Part shown: in pieces, positions 1 to 10,082 of the stretch | Layout of the letters: the number at the start of each line of letters is the position of its first letter | Numbering within the stretch: position 1 is the stretch's first letter | Source: Aeromonas simiae | GTDB lineage: Bacteria; Pseudomonadota; Gammaproteobacteria; Enterobacterales; Aeromonadaceae | Length of the DNA stretch: 37,555 nt | Direction of reading: 5' to 3' | NCBI RefSeq assembly: GCF_000820125.1 | Contig: NZ_CDBY01000099.1 | Location: 1 to 37,555 of the forward strand | Translations under genes and position numbers: made by a program | The notes under the pieces: model-generated | What the model was told of the DNA's origin: nothing | What the model saw: only the letters and a program-made list of their open reading frames with translations | Databases searched by the model: none

Positions 1-47
1 CCGCCCCGCCTCCCCCCTACTCTGAGGGCAAGATCCAAGGAGGCCCT

Positions 48-1499
48 ATGCTCCCCCTCACCCCAGCCCAGTGCCGCAGTGCCCGACTCGCCCGCGATGC
101 CCGTTTCGATGGCCGCTTCTTCACCGGCGTGCTGACCACGGGGATCTATTGCCGCCCTGTCTGCCCCGCACGGCCGCCACTGGAGCACAACGTGCGTTAT
201 TTCTTCAGCGCGGCGGCGGCGGAGCGTGCCGGACTGCGCCCGTGCTTGCGTTGCCGGCCAGAGCTTGCACCGGGGGAGCGCCACTCCTTGCCTGGCGCAC
301 TGTCTTATGTGCTGCACGCGATCGCGCGCGGCGATCTTGCTGACATGACGCTCGATGAACTTGCGGCGCGCTATGGCACGACGGCGCGCACGGTGCGCCG
401 CCAGTGCGAGCAGCACCTTGGACTCACCCCGCTCAAGCTAGAGCAGACAAGGCGCTTGCTGCTGGCGAAGCAACTGCTCACCGACACGCAGCTTTCCATC
501 ACGGATGTGGCGTTCACCGCCGGTTTTCAAAGCTTGCGCCGCTTTAACGATGCGTGGTTGCACGCCTACCACTTGAGCCCGAGCGCGGTGCGCCGCACCC
601 TGGCCCCCGCCACCCCGAGCGATGGCCTGACGCTGCACCTTGCATACCGCCCCCCGTATGACTTTGCGGCCTTGCTCGCGTTTTTCCGCCTGCGCGCCAT
701 TGCAGGCATCGAGGAGGTGAGTAGTCACTGCTACGTGCGGCACCTGCCCATGGGCAAACGTGGCAACCCGGCACGTCTTGCCGTGCGCCAAGGCGAAGGT
801 AACCAACTGGTGGTCACGTTTTATGGCATCCACCCGCACGAGCTGCCGCTGCTGCTGCATAAGGTGCGGCGCCAGTGGGATCTCGATGCCGATCCGTCCC
901 CGATTATCGACCGCCTAGGCACAGGCCTGCTGGCCCCCCTGGTGGCGGCCGCTCCGGGATTACGACTGCCCGGCGGCTGGGACCCGCTCGAGGTGATGCT
1001 GCGCGCCATCATAGGCCAGCAGATCTCGGTGAAGGGGGCGATCACGATTCTTGGGCGCCTGGTGGCGCGGCGCGCCACACAGTGGGGCGCCCCGGCATTG
1101 CCAAGTGGCCCCGAGCTGCTGGCCATGAACCTCGATGGCCTTGGCCTGCCCGGCAGTCGGGTGCGTACGCTCAAGGCGCTGGCCGAGGCCATGGCAGGCG
1201 GGCTCCACCTTGAGACCGCCAGCGACGCCGAGCTGCTTGCCCTGCCCGGCATCGGCCCCTGGACGGTGGCTTACTGGCGCCTGCGCTGCGGGGTCGATCC
1301 CGACGCCTTCCCGGCCAGCGATCTGGTGTTGCAAAAAGCGCTGATCCCCGGCACGCGATTAAGCGCCGCGGCGCTCACTGAGCTGGCCGAGCCATGGCGA
1401 CCGTGGCGCGCCTATGCCGCCAGCTGGCTATGGCATGGCGCCGCCAGCGGCGTGCCCGCCACCCCCTCACAGAAAGGAGCTCCCCATGATCTGCTTTGA
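48..1499 (+). CDS. alkA: Ada/AraC-AlkA fusion: DNA-3-methyladenine glycosylase with Ada sensor domain
   Basis: This 483-residue protein carries three modules. Residues 1-75 are an Ada-type zinc domain with Cys35, Cys39, Cys66 and Cys69 (motif YCRPVC, then CLRC), the set that in Ada takes methyl groups from DNA phosphotriesters. Residues about 85-185 are an AraC-type helix-turn-helix. Residues about 195-470 are an AlkA-like glycosylase with the helix-hairpin-helix [12 protein letters not shown] and the probable catalytic Asp425 (PASDLVL). It should excise alkylated bases, and it may also act as a methylation-triggered activator of itself and the next gene, which is an inference from the Ada domain. 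The ATG follows a strong AAGGAGG site (39-45). The C-terminal methyltransferase half of E. coli Ada is absent; the overlapping downstream gene supplies that activity. Confidence 0.92.
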   Translation: MLPLTPAQCRSARLARDARFDGRFFTGVLTTGIYCRPVCPARPPLEHNVRYFFSAAAAERAGLRPCLRCRPELAPGERHSLPGALSYVLHAIARGDLADMTLDELAARYGTTARTVRRQCEQHLGLTPLKLEQTRRLLLAKQLLTDTQLSITDVAFTAGFQSLRRFNDAWLHAYHLSPSAVRRTLAPATPSDGLTLHLAYRPPYDFAALLAFFRLRAIAGIEEVSSHCYVRHLPMGKRGNPARLAVRQGEGNQLVVTFYGIHPHELPLLLHKVRRQWDLDADPSPIIDRLGTGLLAPLVAAAPGLRLPGGWDPLEVMLRAIIGQQISVKGAITILGRLVARRATQWGAPALPSGPELLAMNLDGLGLPGSRVRTLKALAEAMAGGLHLETASDAELLALPGIGPWTVAYWRLRCGVDPDAFPASDLVLQKALIPGTRLSAAALTELAEPWRPWRAYAASWLWHGAASGVPATPSQKGAPHDLL

Positions 1500-1962
1500 C
1501 TTGATGGATACCCCCTGCGGCCCATTGCTGGTCGCCATCAACCGGGCGGGGCTTGCCCACGTCGATTTCGTCGACGGCCTGCGCCCGCTGCCGCTAAGGC
1601 ATGAATGGCGGCGCGATAGCCGCGCACTCGCGCCGTTTATGCGTGAGTTTCATGACTACTTCAACGGTGCGCTGCGCACCTTCACGCTGCCATGTGCCCC
1701 AACCGGCACCACCTTTCAACATGAGGTATGGGCGCAGCTGCGCACCATTCCCTTCGGTCAGACCCGCAGCTATGGCGAACTCGCCGCCCAGCTCGGCAAG
1801 CCGGGGGCAAGCCGCGCCGTCGGGGCCGCCAATGGGCGCAATCCGCTTTCGATCATCGTCCCTTGCCATCGGGTGATCGGTAAAGACGGCTCACTCACCG
1901 GTTATGCCGGTGGCCTGCCCATCAAGCGAACCCTGCTGCATCTGGAAGGCATCGCCATCTGA
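1486..1962 (+). CDS. ogt: methylated-DNA--[protein]-cysteine S-methyltransferase
   Basis: This 158-residue suicide methyltransferase removes alkyl groups from O6-alkylguanine (and O4-alkylthymine) onto its active cysteine. The PCHRV signature is at residues 126-130, with Cys127 as acceptor. The DNA-recognition helix [11 protein letters not shown] precedes it, and the C-terminal [13 protein letters not shown] is typical of the family. The frame is open further upstream, but the ATG at 1486 has AAAGGAG at 1473-1479 and gives normal family length. It overlaps the 3' end of the Ada-AlkA gene by 14 bp, so the two are very probably cotranscribed and translationally coupled. Together they provide the activities split between Ada and AlkA in E. 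coli. Confidence 0.95.
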   Translation: MICFDLMDTPCGPLLVAINRAGLAHVDFVDGLRPLPLRHEWRRDSRALAPFMREFHDYFNGALRTFTLPCAPTGTTFQHEVWAQLRTIPFGQTRSYGELAAQLGKPGASRAVGAANGRNPLSIIVPCHRVIGKDGSLTGYAGGLPIKRTLLHLEGIAI

Positions 1963-2162
1963 CCCTCCCCCATGGGCCGCCACAACGCCAATGTTTGATC
2001 GGAGACCAACTTTCATTTTTTTGTGCTTTTACCATGCGGTACGCTCTGTATGATTCAGCCAGGGCCGCCCTGACCGCCTCACGCCAACCGAAGGGGGCCC
2101 TGTCGGTACCCAGGGAAGAAGCTACAGTGTTATCGAACTTACACACCATGAAGGGGAGTTGC

Positions 2163-2987
2163 ATGGGCTTTGCCAATACCATTTGTCAAAGAGCGGCCTG
2201 GCACTTGATGCTGTTGTTACCTCTCCTCTTCACGTTCACCGCAGCGGCTTCAGAGCCCAGCCTTATCCTCACCGGCAGCCCCGTCTACCCACCGTTCAGT
2301 TGGCAAAGCCACAGTAACCCGCAGCAGGTGACCGGGATCGGCATTGAGCTGGCCGAGACCATCAGCAACGAGCTGGGCATATCGGTTGAAAACCACTATG
2401 CCGGCCCATGGAAACGAGTGCAGAACACCGCCGAAAACGGTGAAGTGGACATGATTGCCGGCCTGTTCGTGACCAAGGAGCGGGAAGCCTATCTCGACTA
2501 CGTCTATCCGCCCTTCATGATGGATGAGTCCGTCATCTTCACGCTCAAGGGGCATGCCGTGCCGCTCAAAAATTGGCACGACGCGGCGAGCAAAGTCGGT
2601 GGTGGTCTGCTCGGGGATGCCAGCATCACCGCCTTCGAGCAGAAGGTGCGCTCGCAGTTCCCTGATCAGAAGTTTCAAATCGAGCATGTGGCGACGGTCG
2701 AGCAGTTATTCAAAAAGCTCGAATATGGCCGCAACGACTACATCATCTACGGCCTGCACGCCGGCCTTGCCTACGCCCAGCGCGAAGGGGTGAGGGATAA
2801 GATTGACTACATCTCCGCCGGCCTGCCCAAACACGGCATGTACCTGGCCTTTGCCAAAAAATCGGCCTTCAGATCCTACAAGGCGGCGTTTAGCCAGAAG
2901 ATCATCGCCTACAAGGCCAATGGCTATATCGATGCCCTGATCAAAAAATACGAGACAAAATGGCAGCAGGAGTCAGGGCCCAAATAG
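2163..2987 (+). CDS. periplasmic transporter substrate-binding domain protein (SBP_bac_3 type)
   Basis: This 274-residue protein has a signal peptide: a short basic start, a hydrophobic run LMLLLPLLFTFTAAA, and likely cleavage near residue 29. The rest looks like a family-3 solute-binding fold (ligand-pocket features such as TGSPVYPPFSW and AGLFVTKEREAYLDYVYPPF). No permease or ATPase gene is adjacent, so it may be an orphan binding protein that hands ligand to a receptor or a distant transporter. The frame is open from 1995, but the ATG at 2163 is chosen because AAGGGGAG (2151-2158) precedes it and it starts a proper signal peptide; ATG 2148 is a weaker alternative. The chemoreceptor gene follows after about 100 bp on the same strand, which suggests, but does not prove, a sensory link. 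The ligand cannot be read from the sequence. Confidence 0.85.
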   Translation: MGFANTICQRAAWHLMLLLPLLFTFTAAASEPSLILTGSPVYPPFSWQSHSNPQQVTGIGIELAETISNELGISVENHYAGPWKRVQNTAENGEVDMIAGLFVTKEREAYLDYVYPPFMMDESVIFTLKGHAVPLKNWHDAASKVGGGLLGDASITAFEQKVRSQFPDQKFQIEHVATVEQLFKKLEYGRNDYIIYGLHAGLAYAQREGVRDKIDYISAGLPKHGMYLAFAKKSAFRSYKAAFSQKIIAYKANGYIDALIKKYETKWQQESGPK

Positions 2988-3090
2988 CCGCACGCCATGC
3001 TGACCGCACGGTGTCATCAGCCTGTCATCAACACTCGCCACCATACGCAGCGCTAATCCACAGTCACCGGATCGGACTTAAGGTACTTGC

Positions 3091-5013
3091 GTGCGAATCT
3101 CTCTCTTTTCTCGTCTCTCCTCCCTGCTTTTACTCTCGTTGGCCACGCTGCTGACGGCCGCGCTCTGGTGGGGTAGCCAGCAACTGCGCCTGGACACCTC
3201 GCAAACCGAGCGCATTCAACTGCTGCAATACCTCATCAGCCAGCCCCTACAAGAGAACCTGAACCACTATCTCGGCAGTGGCGATCAGACCCACCTCAAA
3301 GGGGCAGAGCAGACTCTGCTACGGATCAGCCAGCAGGCGGCCACGCTGCCTGCCTCGCTCGCGGCGCCCCTTAACAAGCAGCTGGCCGACATGACCCAAC
3401 GCCTGCAACGGGAGTACCTCGCGGCCGGTAAACTCTCTGGCAACCAGCAACTGCTGCTGCAAAACGCCGAGAACGAACTGGTGGCCCAGCTGCGCCAGTT
3501 GCAGCGTTACGGGGAGCAGGCCAGCAATGCACAAGGGCTGGCCTTCATCCGCCATAGCGGTGCCATGCTGGCCGCGTTACCGACCCTGGCCCACCAGAGG
3601 GAGAGCTATCTGGAGCAGGCTAATCCGGCGTTAAATGCCGCCATGCAGCAGACCCTGGCCGATATGCAGCAGCAGAGCGAGGCCCTGCTCGCCCTGCCCC
3701 TGCTGGGCCAATACGCCGAACGCAGCACGGATCTGCTGGTGCTGACCCCCACTGAGCCGGAAGAGATAGGAGAAACGGCCCGCAACGAGATGGCCAGTCT
3801 GCTGCGCCGCTATCCGGGTGAACTGGCCGCCACCACGCGTCAACTCACGCAGCAGCAGGCGGCAAGGGCCCAGGTCAACCGGGATATCGCGGCCTTGCTG
3901 CGCACCGGCAGCGAGTTGAGCCACGCCCAAACCATGCTGCGCCAACAGACCCAGAGCCGGCTCAATCTCCTCCTCGGCAGCATGGCGCTGACCCTGGTGC
4001 TGTTTGCCCTGCTTGGCTGGCAGTGCCAGCAGCGCTGGGTGCTGCGCCCATTGCGGCATCTGCAACAAGCCTTCGCCCGTCTGGCCGATACCGGGGATGC
4101 AGAGCCCCTGCCCGAGCTGCGCCAGCGTAACGAACTCGCCGAGATCGGGCGCAATTACAACCGGCTGATCGCCCGTCAGCATCAGGATCAGGAGCACAAG
4201 GCCCAGCAGTTGTCCGCCGTCTCGGCCTCGTTGCAGGAGATGGTCAGCCTGGTCGAGCCGATTCAGCAGAGCACCGCTCACGCCCAGAGCGCCGTCAGCG
4301 AAGGGGGGGCCATGATGGAGGAGCTCAAGAGGCTGGCGGCCGAGGTCAGCGGGGTCGCGGCGGACATCGCGGCGCATGCCAGCCACAACGAGCAGCACAT
4401 GCGCTCGAGCGAAACCATGGTCGATACCCTGCTCGAGACCACGGGCCAGACCACCCGCGCCATCGATGAGTGCCAGCAGGCCATCGGCGAGCTGGGCCAC
4501 TCCCTGGGTGAGGTCACCGCCATTGTCGATGTGATTGGCCACATCGCCCAGCAGACCAACCTGCTGGCCCTCAATGCCGCCATCGAGGCGGCCCGCGCCG
4601 GTGAGCAAGGCCGGGGCTTTGCCGTGGTTGCCGACGAGGTACGCCATCTCTCGGCCGACACCCAGCGCTCTCTCGAGCAGATCGTCGATATTCTGACCCG
4701 CTTGCAGGGGGCGGGCGATCGCCTCTCGGCGACCATGCAACGCATCGACGAAGAGGCCAAACGCCAGCATGAGCAGGCCAATACCCTGCGCCACACCACC
4801 CGCACGGTGCAAGACACGGTGCGCAGCACCGCCGTGGTGGCCCAGCAGGGCGCCGACCATGCCCGCAGTCAGGCCGACCGGCTGTCACGTTTCGCCGAGC
4901 TGATGGAGCAGATCCGCACCCAGTCGCACCAGATCACCGAGCAGGCGCACCGGGTCGCCAGCCACATCGGTGAGCAGGCGGGGCGCATCCCGGCCATCCT
5001 GGCCCAGGCATGA
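3091..5013 (+). CDS. methyl-accepting chemotaxis protein
   Basis: This 640-residue receptor starts at GTG (3091) with AAGG 8 bp upstream. A first membrane segment lies at about residues 7-27, followed by a mostly helical periplasmic region of some 260 residues rich in Gln, Leu and Ala. A second membrane segment is at about 291-311, and a HAMP linker at about 312-365. The cytoplasmic signalling coiled coil contains the conserved hairpin tip, around [20 protein letters not shown] (residues 485-504) and the following [12 protein letters not shown]. It should signal through CheW/CheA to the flagellar motor. The C terminus (ILAQA) lacks an NWETF-like CheR tether. The sensor region resembles no ligand domain I can name; a long helical-bundle fold is likely. 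It may read the binding protein encoded just upstream. Confidence 0.93.
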   Translation: MRISLFSRLSSLLLLSLATLLTAALWWGSQQLRLDTSQTERIQLLQYLISQPLQENLNHYLGSGDQTHLKGAEQTLLRISQQAATLPASLAAPLNKQLADMTQRLQREYLAAGKLSGNQQLLLQNAENELVAQLRQLQRYGEQASNAQGLAFIRHSGAMLAALPTLAHQRESYLEQANPALNAAMQQTLADMQQQSEALLALPLLGQYAERSTDLLVLTPTEPEEIGETARNEMASLLRRYPGELAATTRQLTQQQAARAQVNRDIAALLRTGSELSHAQTMLRQQTQSRLNLLLGSMALTLVLFALLGWQCQQRWVLRPLRHLQQAFARLADTGDAEPLPELRQRNELAEIGRNYNRLIARQHQDQEHKAQQLSAVSASLQEMVSLVEPIQQSTAHAQSAVSEGGAMMEELKRLAAEVSGVAADIAAHASHNEQHMRSSETMVDTLLETTGQTTRAIDECQQAIGELGHSLGEVTAIVDVIGHIAQQTNLLALNAAIEAARAGEQGRGFAVVADEVRHLSADTQRSLEQIVDILTRLQGAGDRLSATMQRIDEEAKRQHEQANTLRHTTRTVQDTVRSTAVVAQQGADHARSQADRLSRFAELMEQIRTQSHQITEQAHRVASHIGEQAGRIPAILAQA

Positions 5014-5025
5014 GCCGATAACAAA

Positions 5026-5047
5026 GAGCCCCGCCAGTGCGGGGCTC
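5026..5047. terminator. terminator hairpin between the chemoreceptor gene and sbcC
   Basis: GAGCCCCGC and GCGGGGCTC form a perfect 9-bp stem around a CAGT loop. The converging genes end on either side. The T-rich tail is better on the minus strand (TTTGTT), so it mainly serves sbcC; on the plus strand the tail is poor. Confidence 0.7.
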
Positions 5048-5075
5048 GTTGCAACCGTGAGAACCACAGCGCCCC

Positions 5076-8000
5076 TTAAGGCAGTACCACGCGGCTCTCC
5101 CCTCCCCCCATGGCCTCTACCTTGATCTGCACGCCGATGCGCTCGACCAGGGTCTGCACGTGGGAGATGACCCCGATCTGGCGGCCGCTGGCCTGCAAGG
5201 AGTCGAGGCAAGAGAGCGCCAGATCCAGGCTGTCGGGGTCCAAGGTTCCAAACCCCTCGTCGATAAACAGCGACTCCACCTGGGTTTGCTTGGAAGAGAG
5301 GCTGGAGAGGGCCAGCGCCAGCGCCAGCGACACCAGGAAGCTCTCGCCACCGGAGAGCGAGTCCACCGAGCGCACCTCATCCCCCATGTCACCATCGACC
5401 ACCTGCAAGGCGAGATCGGAGCCGGGCACTCGCTCCAGCCGGTAACGCGGCGAGAGCTCGGCCAGCTGGGCGTTGGCCTCAAGCAGCAGCCGCTCCAGGG
5501 TCAGACTCTGGGCGAAGGTGCGCAACTTGGCGCCATCGGCCGAGCCCGCCAGATCCCACAAACGCTGCCAGTGGTCAGCCCGCGCCTGGGCCAGCGCGAG
5601 CTCATCGCGCAGTGCCCCGGCGCGCAGCACATCCTCCTCGGCCCGCGCCAGCTTGGCGCGGCACGCAAAGAGTGCCTGCTCGGTCTCATGGCACATGCTC
5701 TCCAGCGCCAGCAGGCGGGCGCGCCCTGCCTCCCCCTGCCACTGCACCAATCCAGGCCGCGCGGCCAGACGCAGCTCACGTCGCTCACGCTCCTCGGCCA
5801 GCGTCCGTTGCCGCTCGGCGAGCCTGACGCCGGCCTCCTGCACCCGGCGAGTCCGGGCGGCGTGCCGCTCGCGCAGCGCCTCGCGCTCCTCAGGGGTCAC
5901 CGCCAGCAGAGCGCGCAACTGATACTCATCGAGCCCGAGTTCATGCACGCGCGCAGCCCACTGTTGCAGCGCCGCACGGCGCGCCGCCGCCGTCTCTTCA
6001 TGCTGCTGCCGGCAAGCCTCGAGCCGCTCGCGGGCCACTTGCAACTCTTCGGCCAAGCCCCGCGCGGCGCGGCTGGCGCGCTCCAGCTCATCGGTCAGCC
6101 CCTGCAATTGCCCCTGCCAGGACGCCTGCACCTCGGCCACCTCCTGCCCGCCCAGCAGTTGCTGACGCTGGGCCAGCAACCCGGCATGCAGCTGCGTCTG
6201 ATGGGCCAGATCCTGCTCACCCTTGGCCAATTGCTCGACGACGTTGCGGCTCTCGGCCTCCAGCGTGGCCACCTGTGGCGACAAGGTGGCGATGGCCTCT
6301 TTGGCCTGCTCCTGACGAGCAAGCACCCCCTGATAATCCCGCTTGAGCTCGGCCAGCTGCCCCAGATCAGTGAGCCAGCGCCGCCACTCCCCATCCGGCC
6401 ACTGGGCATCGAGCCGCTCGGCCCCCTGCACCAGCCGCCCTTCCAGCTCGGCCAGCCGCTCATGTTGCGCGCGGATCTCCGCCTCCAGCGTGAAGCGCTG
6501 CTGCTCCCATAACTGCCACTGCCGCTCCTGCTGTTGCCGCTGCTGACTAAAACGGGCGTACTCACCGCGCAGGGCCAGGATCTGCTGGCGGGCCGCCGCC
6601 AGCTGGCGGTAGGCCAGTTCACTGTGACCCACCTGCTCGCTCAGCGCCTGGCCCTCGGCCACCACCGCCGCAAGCAGTGCCTGCCAGGCCGCCCCGCTGG
6701 TCGGCCACTCACCGACCTCGCCGGTCAGGCTCTGCCAACGCTCCAGCCAGCCGTGGCGGTGCGAGGCCAGACGTCGCAGCTCCTCATCCAGCTGGGCTTG
6801 CTGGCGTACCAGCTGCTGCGCCTCTCCCTGCCACTGCGCCTGCTGGCGCCGCCCCAGAGCCAGCTCCTGCTCCAGCTCCCGCACCCTGGCCTCCATCTGG
6901 CCAAGCAGTCCGGCCACCACGGGCGCCTCACTGGCCCAGGGGTGCTCGCTGGCACCGCACAGCGGACAGGGCTCCCCCGCCACCAGCTGATGGCGCAGCT
7001 CCTCGAGGCCCTGCACCAGATGCGACTGCTGCAAGGTGTGGCGCGCCTCATCGACGCGGCTCTGCACGGCCATCAGCTCTGGCGCCAGCGCGCCGAGCAG
7101 CCCCTCCAGCTCGCCCAAACGCGCCAAGAGCGCCTCGCGCAGCTGCGTGCGCTCCGTCTCGTGAGCACCGATCTGGGCGCCCGCCTCGATCAGCTCCCGC
7201 TGCTGGCCAAGGAGCGCCAGACGGGCTTTCCCTGCGAAGAGCTCCGCCTCCAGCGTCGCCAGTCGCTCGCTGTCTTCACCGGCCTCCACCTCGCGCAGCG
7301 CCTGCTCGAGCCGCTCCTGTTCGGCCTGACCGTCGCTGCGGCTCTGCGCCACGGCGGCCAGCTCATCGCTCAGCCGGGCGCGTTGCTGCTCCCGCTCGGC
7401 CAGGGCGCGGCGCCCCTCATCAAAGGCATGCCGCCCCGCTGCCATGTCGTGCAGAGCATCCAGCACGCCGCTCTGGGCCAGTGGCGCAAAACGGGCGTGC
7501 TGCGCCAGCCAGTCTGCCCCCTCGGAGGCGGCCCGCTGCCAGCCGGCCAGCTCGTCAACCAGCGCGGCGCGCGCCTGTTCACGGCGCAGCGCCTCATCGT
7601 GCAACGCGCGGCAATGGTGCTGTAGCTGCCCCTGCTGGCGCGCCTTCTCGGCCAGCTTTTCATCGAGGCGCAGCGCCTCGTCCAGCTCCCCTTGCAAGGC
7701 GGCGCGCGCCTGCTCCCCCTGCTGACGCGCGCCACGGGCCTGCTCTTCACGGGCCCGCGCCGCCGCCTCGCGGGGCTCGAGTTCGGCCAGCGCCGGCATC
7801 AAGCGCTCGCGCTGTGCCTCCAGCTGAGCGAGCTGCACGGTCAGCCGGGCCAGTTCATCGTGCAGCGGCCGCTCACCTTGAACCCGTTCAAGCAGGGCGA
7901 GACGGCGGCTCTCCTCCTCACCCTGCGCCTGCTCGGCCAGCGCCTCGGCCTGCTCGGCGTCGGCCTGCTGCATGGCCTGCTCGGCCGCCGCCAAGCGCTC

Positions 8001-8801
8001 TTCCAGTGCCGCCAGCTCCCGCAGTTGCTGGCGCTCCTCCCCCAGCTCACGCAGCTGCGCCGCGTGCTGCACCTGCTCGCTGGCCAGCGCCGCCTTCTCG
8101 TCATCGTCCATCAGCACCACGTCGCCCAGACGAGCCGTCAGCTCACTCAACACCGCCTGCTCGGCCCGGTGGCGCTCGTGGATCTGCATCGAGATGGCCG
8201 AATAGAGCTCGGTGCCGGTCATGCGCTCTAGCAGGGCCGAGCGCTCATTTACGCTCGATTTGAGAAACGCGGCAAACTCCCCCTGGGGCAGGATCACCGC
8301 GCGGCGAAACTGCTCCCAGGAGAGGCCGACCAGCTCGTCGATGCGCTCTTGCAGCTCACGCTTGTTGCCAGAAAAGACCTGACCGCTCGCCACATCGGTG
8401 AGGCTGCGCTCCTGAGGCTGGAAGCGCCCTTCGACCCGATTGCGCGCCCGGCGCACCGACCAGTGGGCACGATAGAGGCGCCCGTCGCAGCCACGAAAGG
8501 TCACCTCGGCAAAGCCGCTGGCGCGGCCGCGGCTGAGAATGCCGCGCACGTCGTTGGCCTTGAGTTTCTCTTCATCGTCGAGGCGTCCCACCTCGGCCAC
8601 GTTCTTACGATTGGCGATAAAGCGCGGCATCTCGTCGTAGAGGGCCAGGCAGATGGCGTCGAGCAGGGTGCTCTTGCCCGCCCCGGTATTGCCGGTGATG
8701 GCGAACAGGCCGCTCGTCCCGAGCGGGCCGCCGGCAAAGTCAATCTCAAACGAGGTGGTGAGGCTGGCGAGGTGCTCGCCACGCAGGGAGAGGATCTTCA
8801 T
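5076..8801 (-). CDS. sbcC: SbcCD nuclease, ATPase subunit SbcC
   Basis: This 1241-residue SMC/Rad50-like ATPase of the SbcCD complex cleaves hairpins and protein-blocked DNA ends. The Walker A motif is GNTGAGKS (residues 37-44). A very long Gln/Glu/Ala-rich coiled coil surrounds the zinc hook CPLC (Cys612, Cys615). The C-terminal lobe has the ABC signature SLSGGESF and Walker B LFIDEGFGTLD, near residues 1145 and 1175. The length is somewhat above the E. coli protein. The ATG overlaps the sbcD stop by 4 bp (ATGA), so the two are translationally coupled. The opposite strand carries long open frames here only because of the skewed composition of the coiled coil. Confidence 0.97.
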   Translation of the reverse strand: MKILSLRGEHLASLTTSFEIDFAGGPLGTSGLFAITGNTGAGKSTLLDAICLALYDEMPRFIANRKNVAEVGRLDDEEKLKANDVRGILSRGRASGFAEVTFRGCDGRLYRAHWSVRRARNRVEGRFQPQERSLTDVASGQVFSGNKRELQERIDELVGLSWEQFRRAVILPQGEFAAFLKSSVNERSALLERMTGTELYSAISMQIHERHRAEQAVLSELTARLGDVVLMDDDEKAALASEQVQHAAQLRELGEERQQLRELAALEERLAAAEQAMQQADAEQAEALAEQAQGEEESRRLALLERVQGERPLHDELARLTVQLAQLEAQRERLMPALAELEPREAAARAREEQARGARQQGEQARAALQGELDEALRLDEKLAEKARQQGQLQHHCRALHDEALRREQARAALVDELAGWQRAASEGADWLAQHARFAPLAQSGVLDALHDMAAGRHAFDEGRRALAEREQQRARLSDELAAVAQSRSDGQAEQERLEQALREVEAGEDSERLATLEAELFAGKARLALLGQQRELIEAGAQIGAHETERTQLREALLARLGELEGLLGALAPELMAVQSRVDEARHTLQQSHLVQGLEELRHQLVAGEPCPLCGASEHPWASEAPVVAGLLGQMEARVRELEQELALGRRQQAQWQGEAQQLVRQQAQLDEELRRLASHRHGWLERWQSLTGEVGEWPTSGAAWQALLAAVVAEGQALSEQVGHSELAYRQLAAARQQILALRGEYARFSQQRQQQERQWQLWEQQRFTLEAEIRAQHERLAELEGRLVQGAERLDAQWPDGEWRRWLTDLGQLAELKRDYQGVLARQEQAKEAIATLSPQVATLEAESRNVVEQLAKGEQDLAHQTQLHAGLLAQRQQLLGGQEVAEVQASWQGQLQGLTDELERASRAARGLAEELQVARERLEACRQQHEETAAARRAALQQWAARVHELGLDEYQLRALLAVTPEEREALRERHAARTRRVQEAGVRLAERQRTLAEERERRELRLAARPGLVQWQGEAGRARLLALESMCHETEQALFACRAKLARAEEDVLRAGALRDELALAQARADHWQRLWDLAGSADGAKLRTFAQSLTLERLLLEANAQLAELSPRYRLERVPGSDLALQVVDGDMGDEVRSVDSLSGGESFLVSLALALALSSLSSKQTQVESLFIDEGFGTLDPDSLDLALSCLDSLQASGRQIGVISHVQTLVERIGVQIKVEAMGGGESRVVLP

Positions 8802-10015
8802 TGTTCGTGCTCCTTAACCTGCTGAACCATCTCGTTGAACGAGGCCAGCAGGGCATCATCCGGTTCCCCTTCAAACTGACGCTGATAGCAAAGGCGAAAC
8901 ACCGCCTCCGGGCTCATCTCGTCGAGCCGAACCCGGGCACCGGCCGCCAGCTCCCGCCCACTGCCGCTGTAGCGGGGCGCGATGCGCGCCAGCCGCACCG
9001 GCTTGCCCTCCAGCGCCGCCAGCACGCGCTCGCGGATCCGTGCCTCCGGCTTGGGCAGCAGCAGACGCACCTCGAGAAAGGGGCGCGCCGCCAGCGCACA
9101 CTCGGGCAGATCCAGCGCGGCAATGGCGGCCAGCGCCTCATCGAGCGTCTGCTCGGGCAGGCGGATCATCTCGACGGCGCGCGGCACCATCAGACGCGAC
9201 ACGCTGGCCTCACGGCCGTGAAATTCCACCTCCAGCACCTGGTGGCGATACTCCGCTTCGGCCAGTGAAAGGGGCAGCGGGGAGCCGCTGTAGTGCACCT
9301 TGTCCCCCATCTGCTGGGCCAGGTGAAGGTGGCCAAGGGCCGTGTAATCGGCTCCGGTAAACAGATCCCCTGGCAGGGCGTGCTGGTTACCGCCAAGCAC
9401 CTTGCGCTCGGAGAGCTCGGAGAGCTGGCCGCGCGCCAGATAGGCGTGACCCATGGCGATGAGCGGCAGATCGCCGGCCCGCCGGCGCCCCTCTTCCAGC
9501 ACCTGGCGATAGATGTCGCGAACCCCTTCCACCAGCCGATCCGCCCCTTCGGCCAGCTCGGCCGGGCGCAGATCGCTGCTGCGCAGAAACGGCACCGCCG
9601 CACACCAGGCCAGCACAGCCCCATCGCTCCCCCTCAATGGCACCAGCAGGCGCTCGATGTCGAGCCGTCCCGCACTATCGCGGCTGACGCTGCCCACCAG
9701 ATGCAGATCGAAGGCGCGCAGCAGTTCGTGCGGGGCATCGAGCTTGGAGGGGGAGTCATGGTTACCGCCGATGAGCACGATGTTAAGGGCGGGGTGATCG
9801 GCCCGCAGACGAGCCAGAAAGCGATAGAGCTGTTGCCAGGCACTGGCGGGGGGATTGGCGGTATCGAACAGATCACCGGCCACCAGCAGGGCGTCGGGGC
9901 GGCGCTCTGCGATGGTGGCAGCCAGCCAGTCGAGAAAGGCCTGGTGCTCGGCGTGGCGATCATGGCCATGGAGCTGATGCCCCAGATGCCAGTCGGCGGT
10001 GTGCAGGAGTTTCAT
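8798..10015 (-). CDS. sbcD: SbcCD nuclease, phosphodiesterase subunit SbcD
   Basis: This 405-residue Mre11-type metallophosphoesterase is the nuclease partner of SbcC. Metal-binding motifs appear in order: HTADWHLGH (Asp8, His10), GDLFD (47-51), GGNHDS (83-88), then the histidine motifs GHAYL and ALGHLH. The frame extends to a TTG at 10039, but the ATG at 10015 gives the family N terminus MKLLHTADWHLG and is preferred; neither start has a strong ribosome site. It is the first gene of the sbcD-sbcC pair. rdgC lies nearby, as it does in E. coli, so the region groups recombination functions. Confidence 0.96.
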   Translation of the reverse strand: MKLLHTADWHLGHQLHGHDRHAEHQAFLDWLAATIAERRPDALLVAGDLFDTANPPASAWQQLYRFLARLRADHPALNIVLIGGNHDSPSKLDAPHELLRAFDLHLVGSVSRDSAGRLDIERLLVPLRGSDGAVLAWCAAVPFLRSSDLRPAELAEGADRLVEGVRDIYRQVLEEGRRRAGDLPLIAMGHAYLARGQLSELSERKVLGGNQHALPGDLFTGADYTALGHLHLAQQMGDKVHYSGSPLPLSLAEAEYRHQVLEVEFHGREASVSRLMVPRAVEMIRLPEQTLDEALAAIAALDLPECALAARPFLEVRLLLPKPEARIRERVLAALEGKPVRLARIAPRYSGSGRELAAGARVRLDEMSPEAVFRLCYQRQFEGEPDDALLASFNEMVQQVKEHEQ

Positions 10016-10082
10016 GCGCGGATCCGGATGAGAAGGCAAAAGGCAGAAGATAAGTTGAAGATGGGGGCGCGGACGGCGCTTA

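Noticed and set aside
5160-8263. Long plus-strand open frames opposite sbcC
   Set aside because: They are rich in Gln, Arg, Pro and Ala and mirror the codon pattern of the SbcC coiled coil, whose Walker, zinc-hook and signature motifs prove the minus strand codes.
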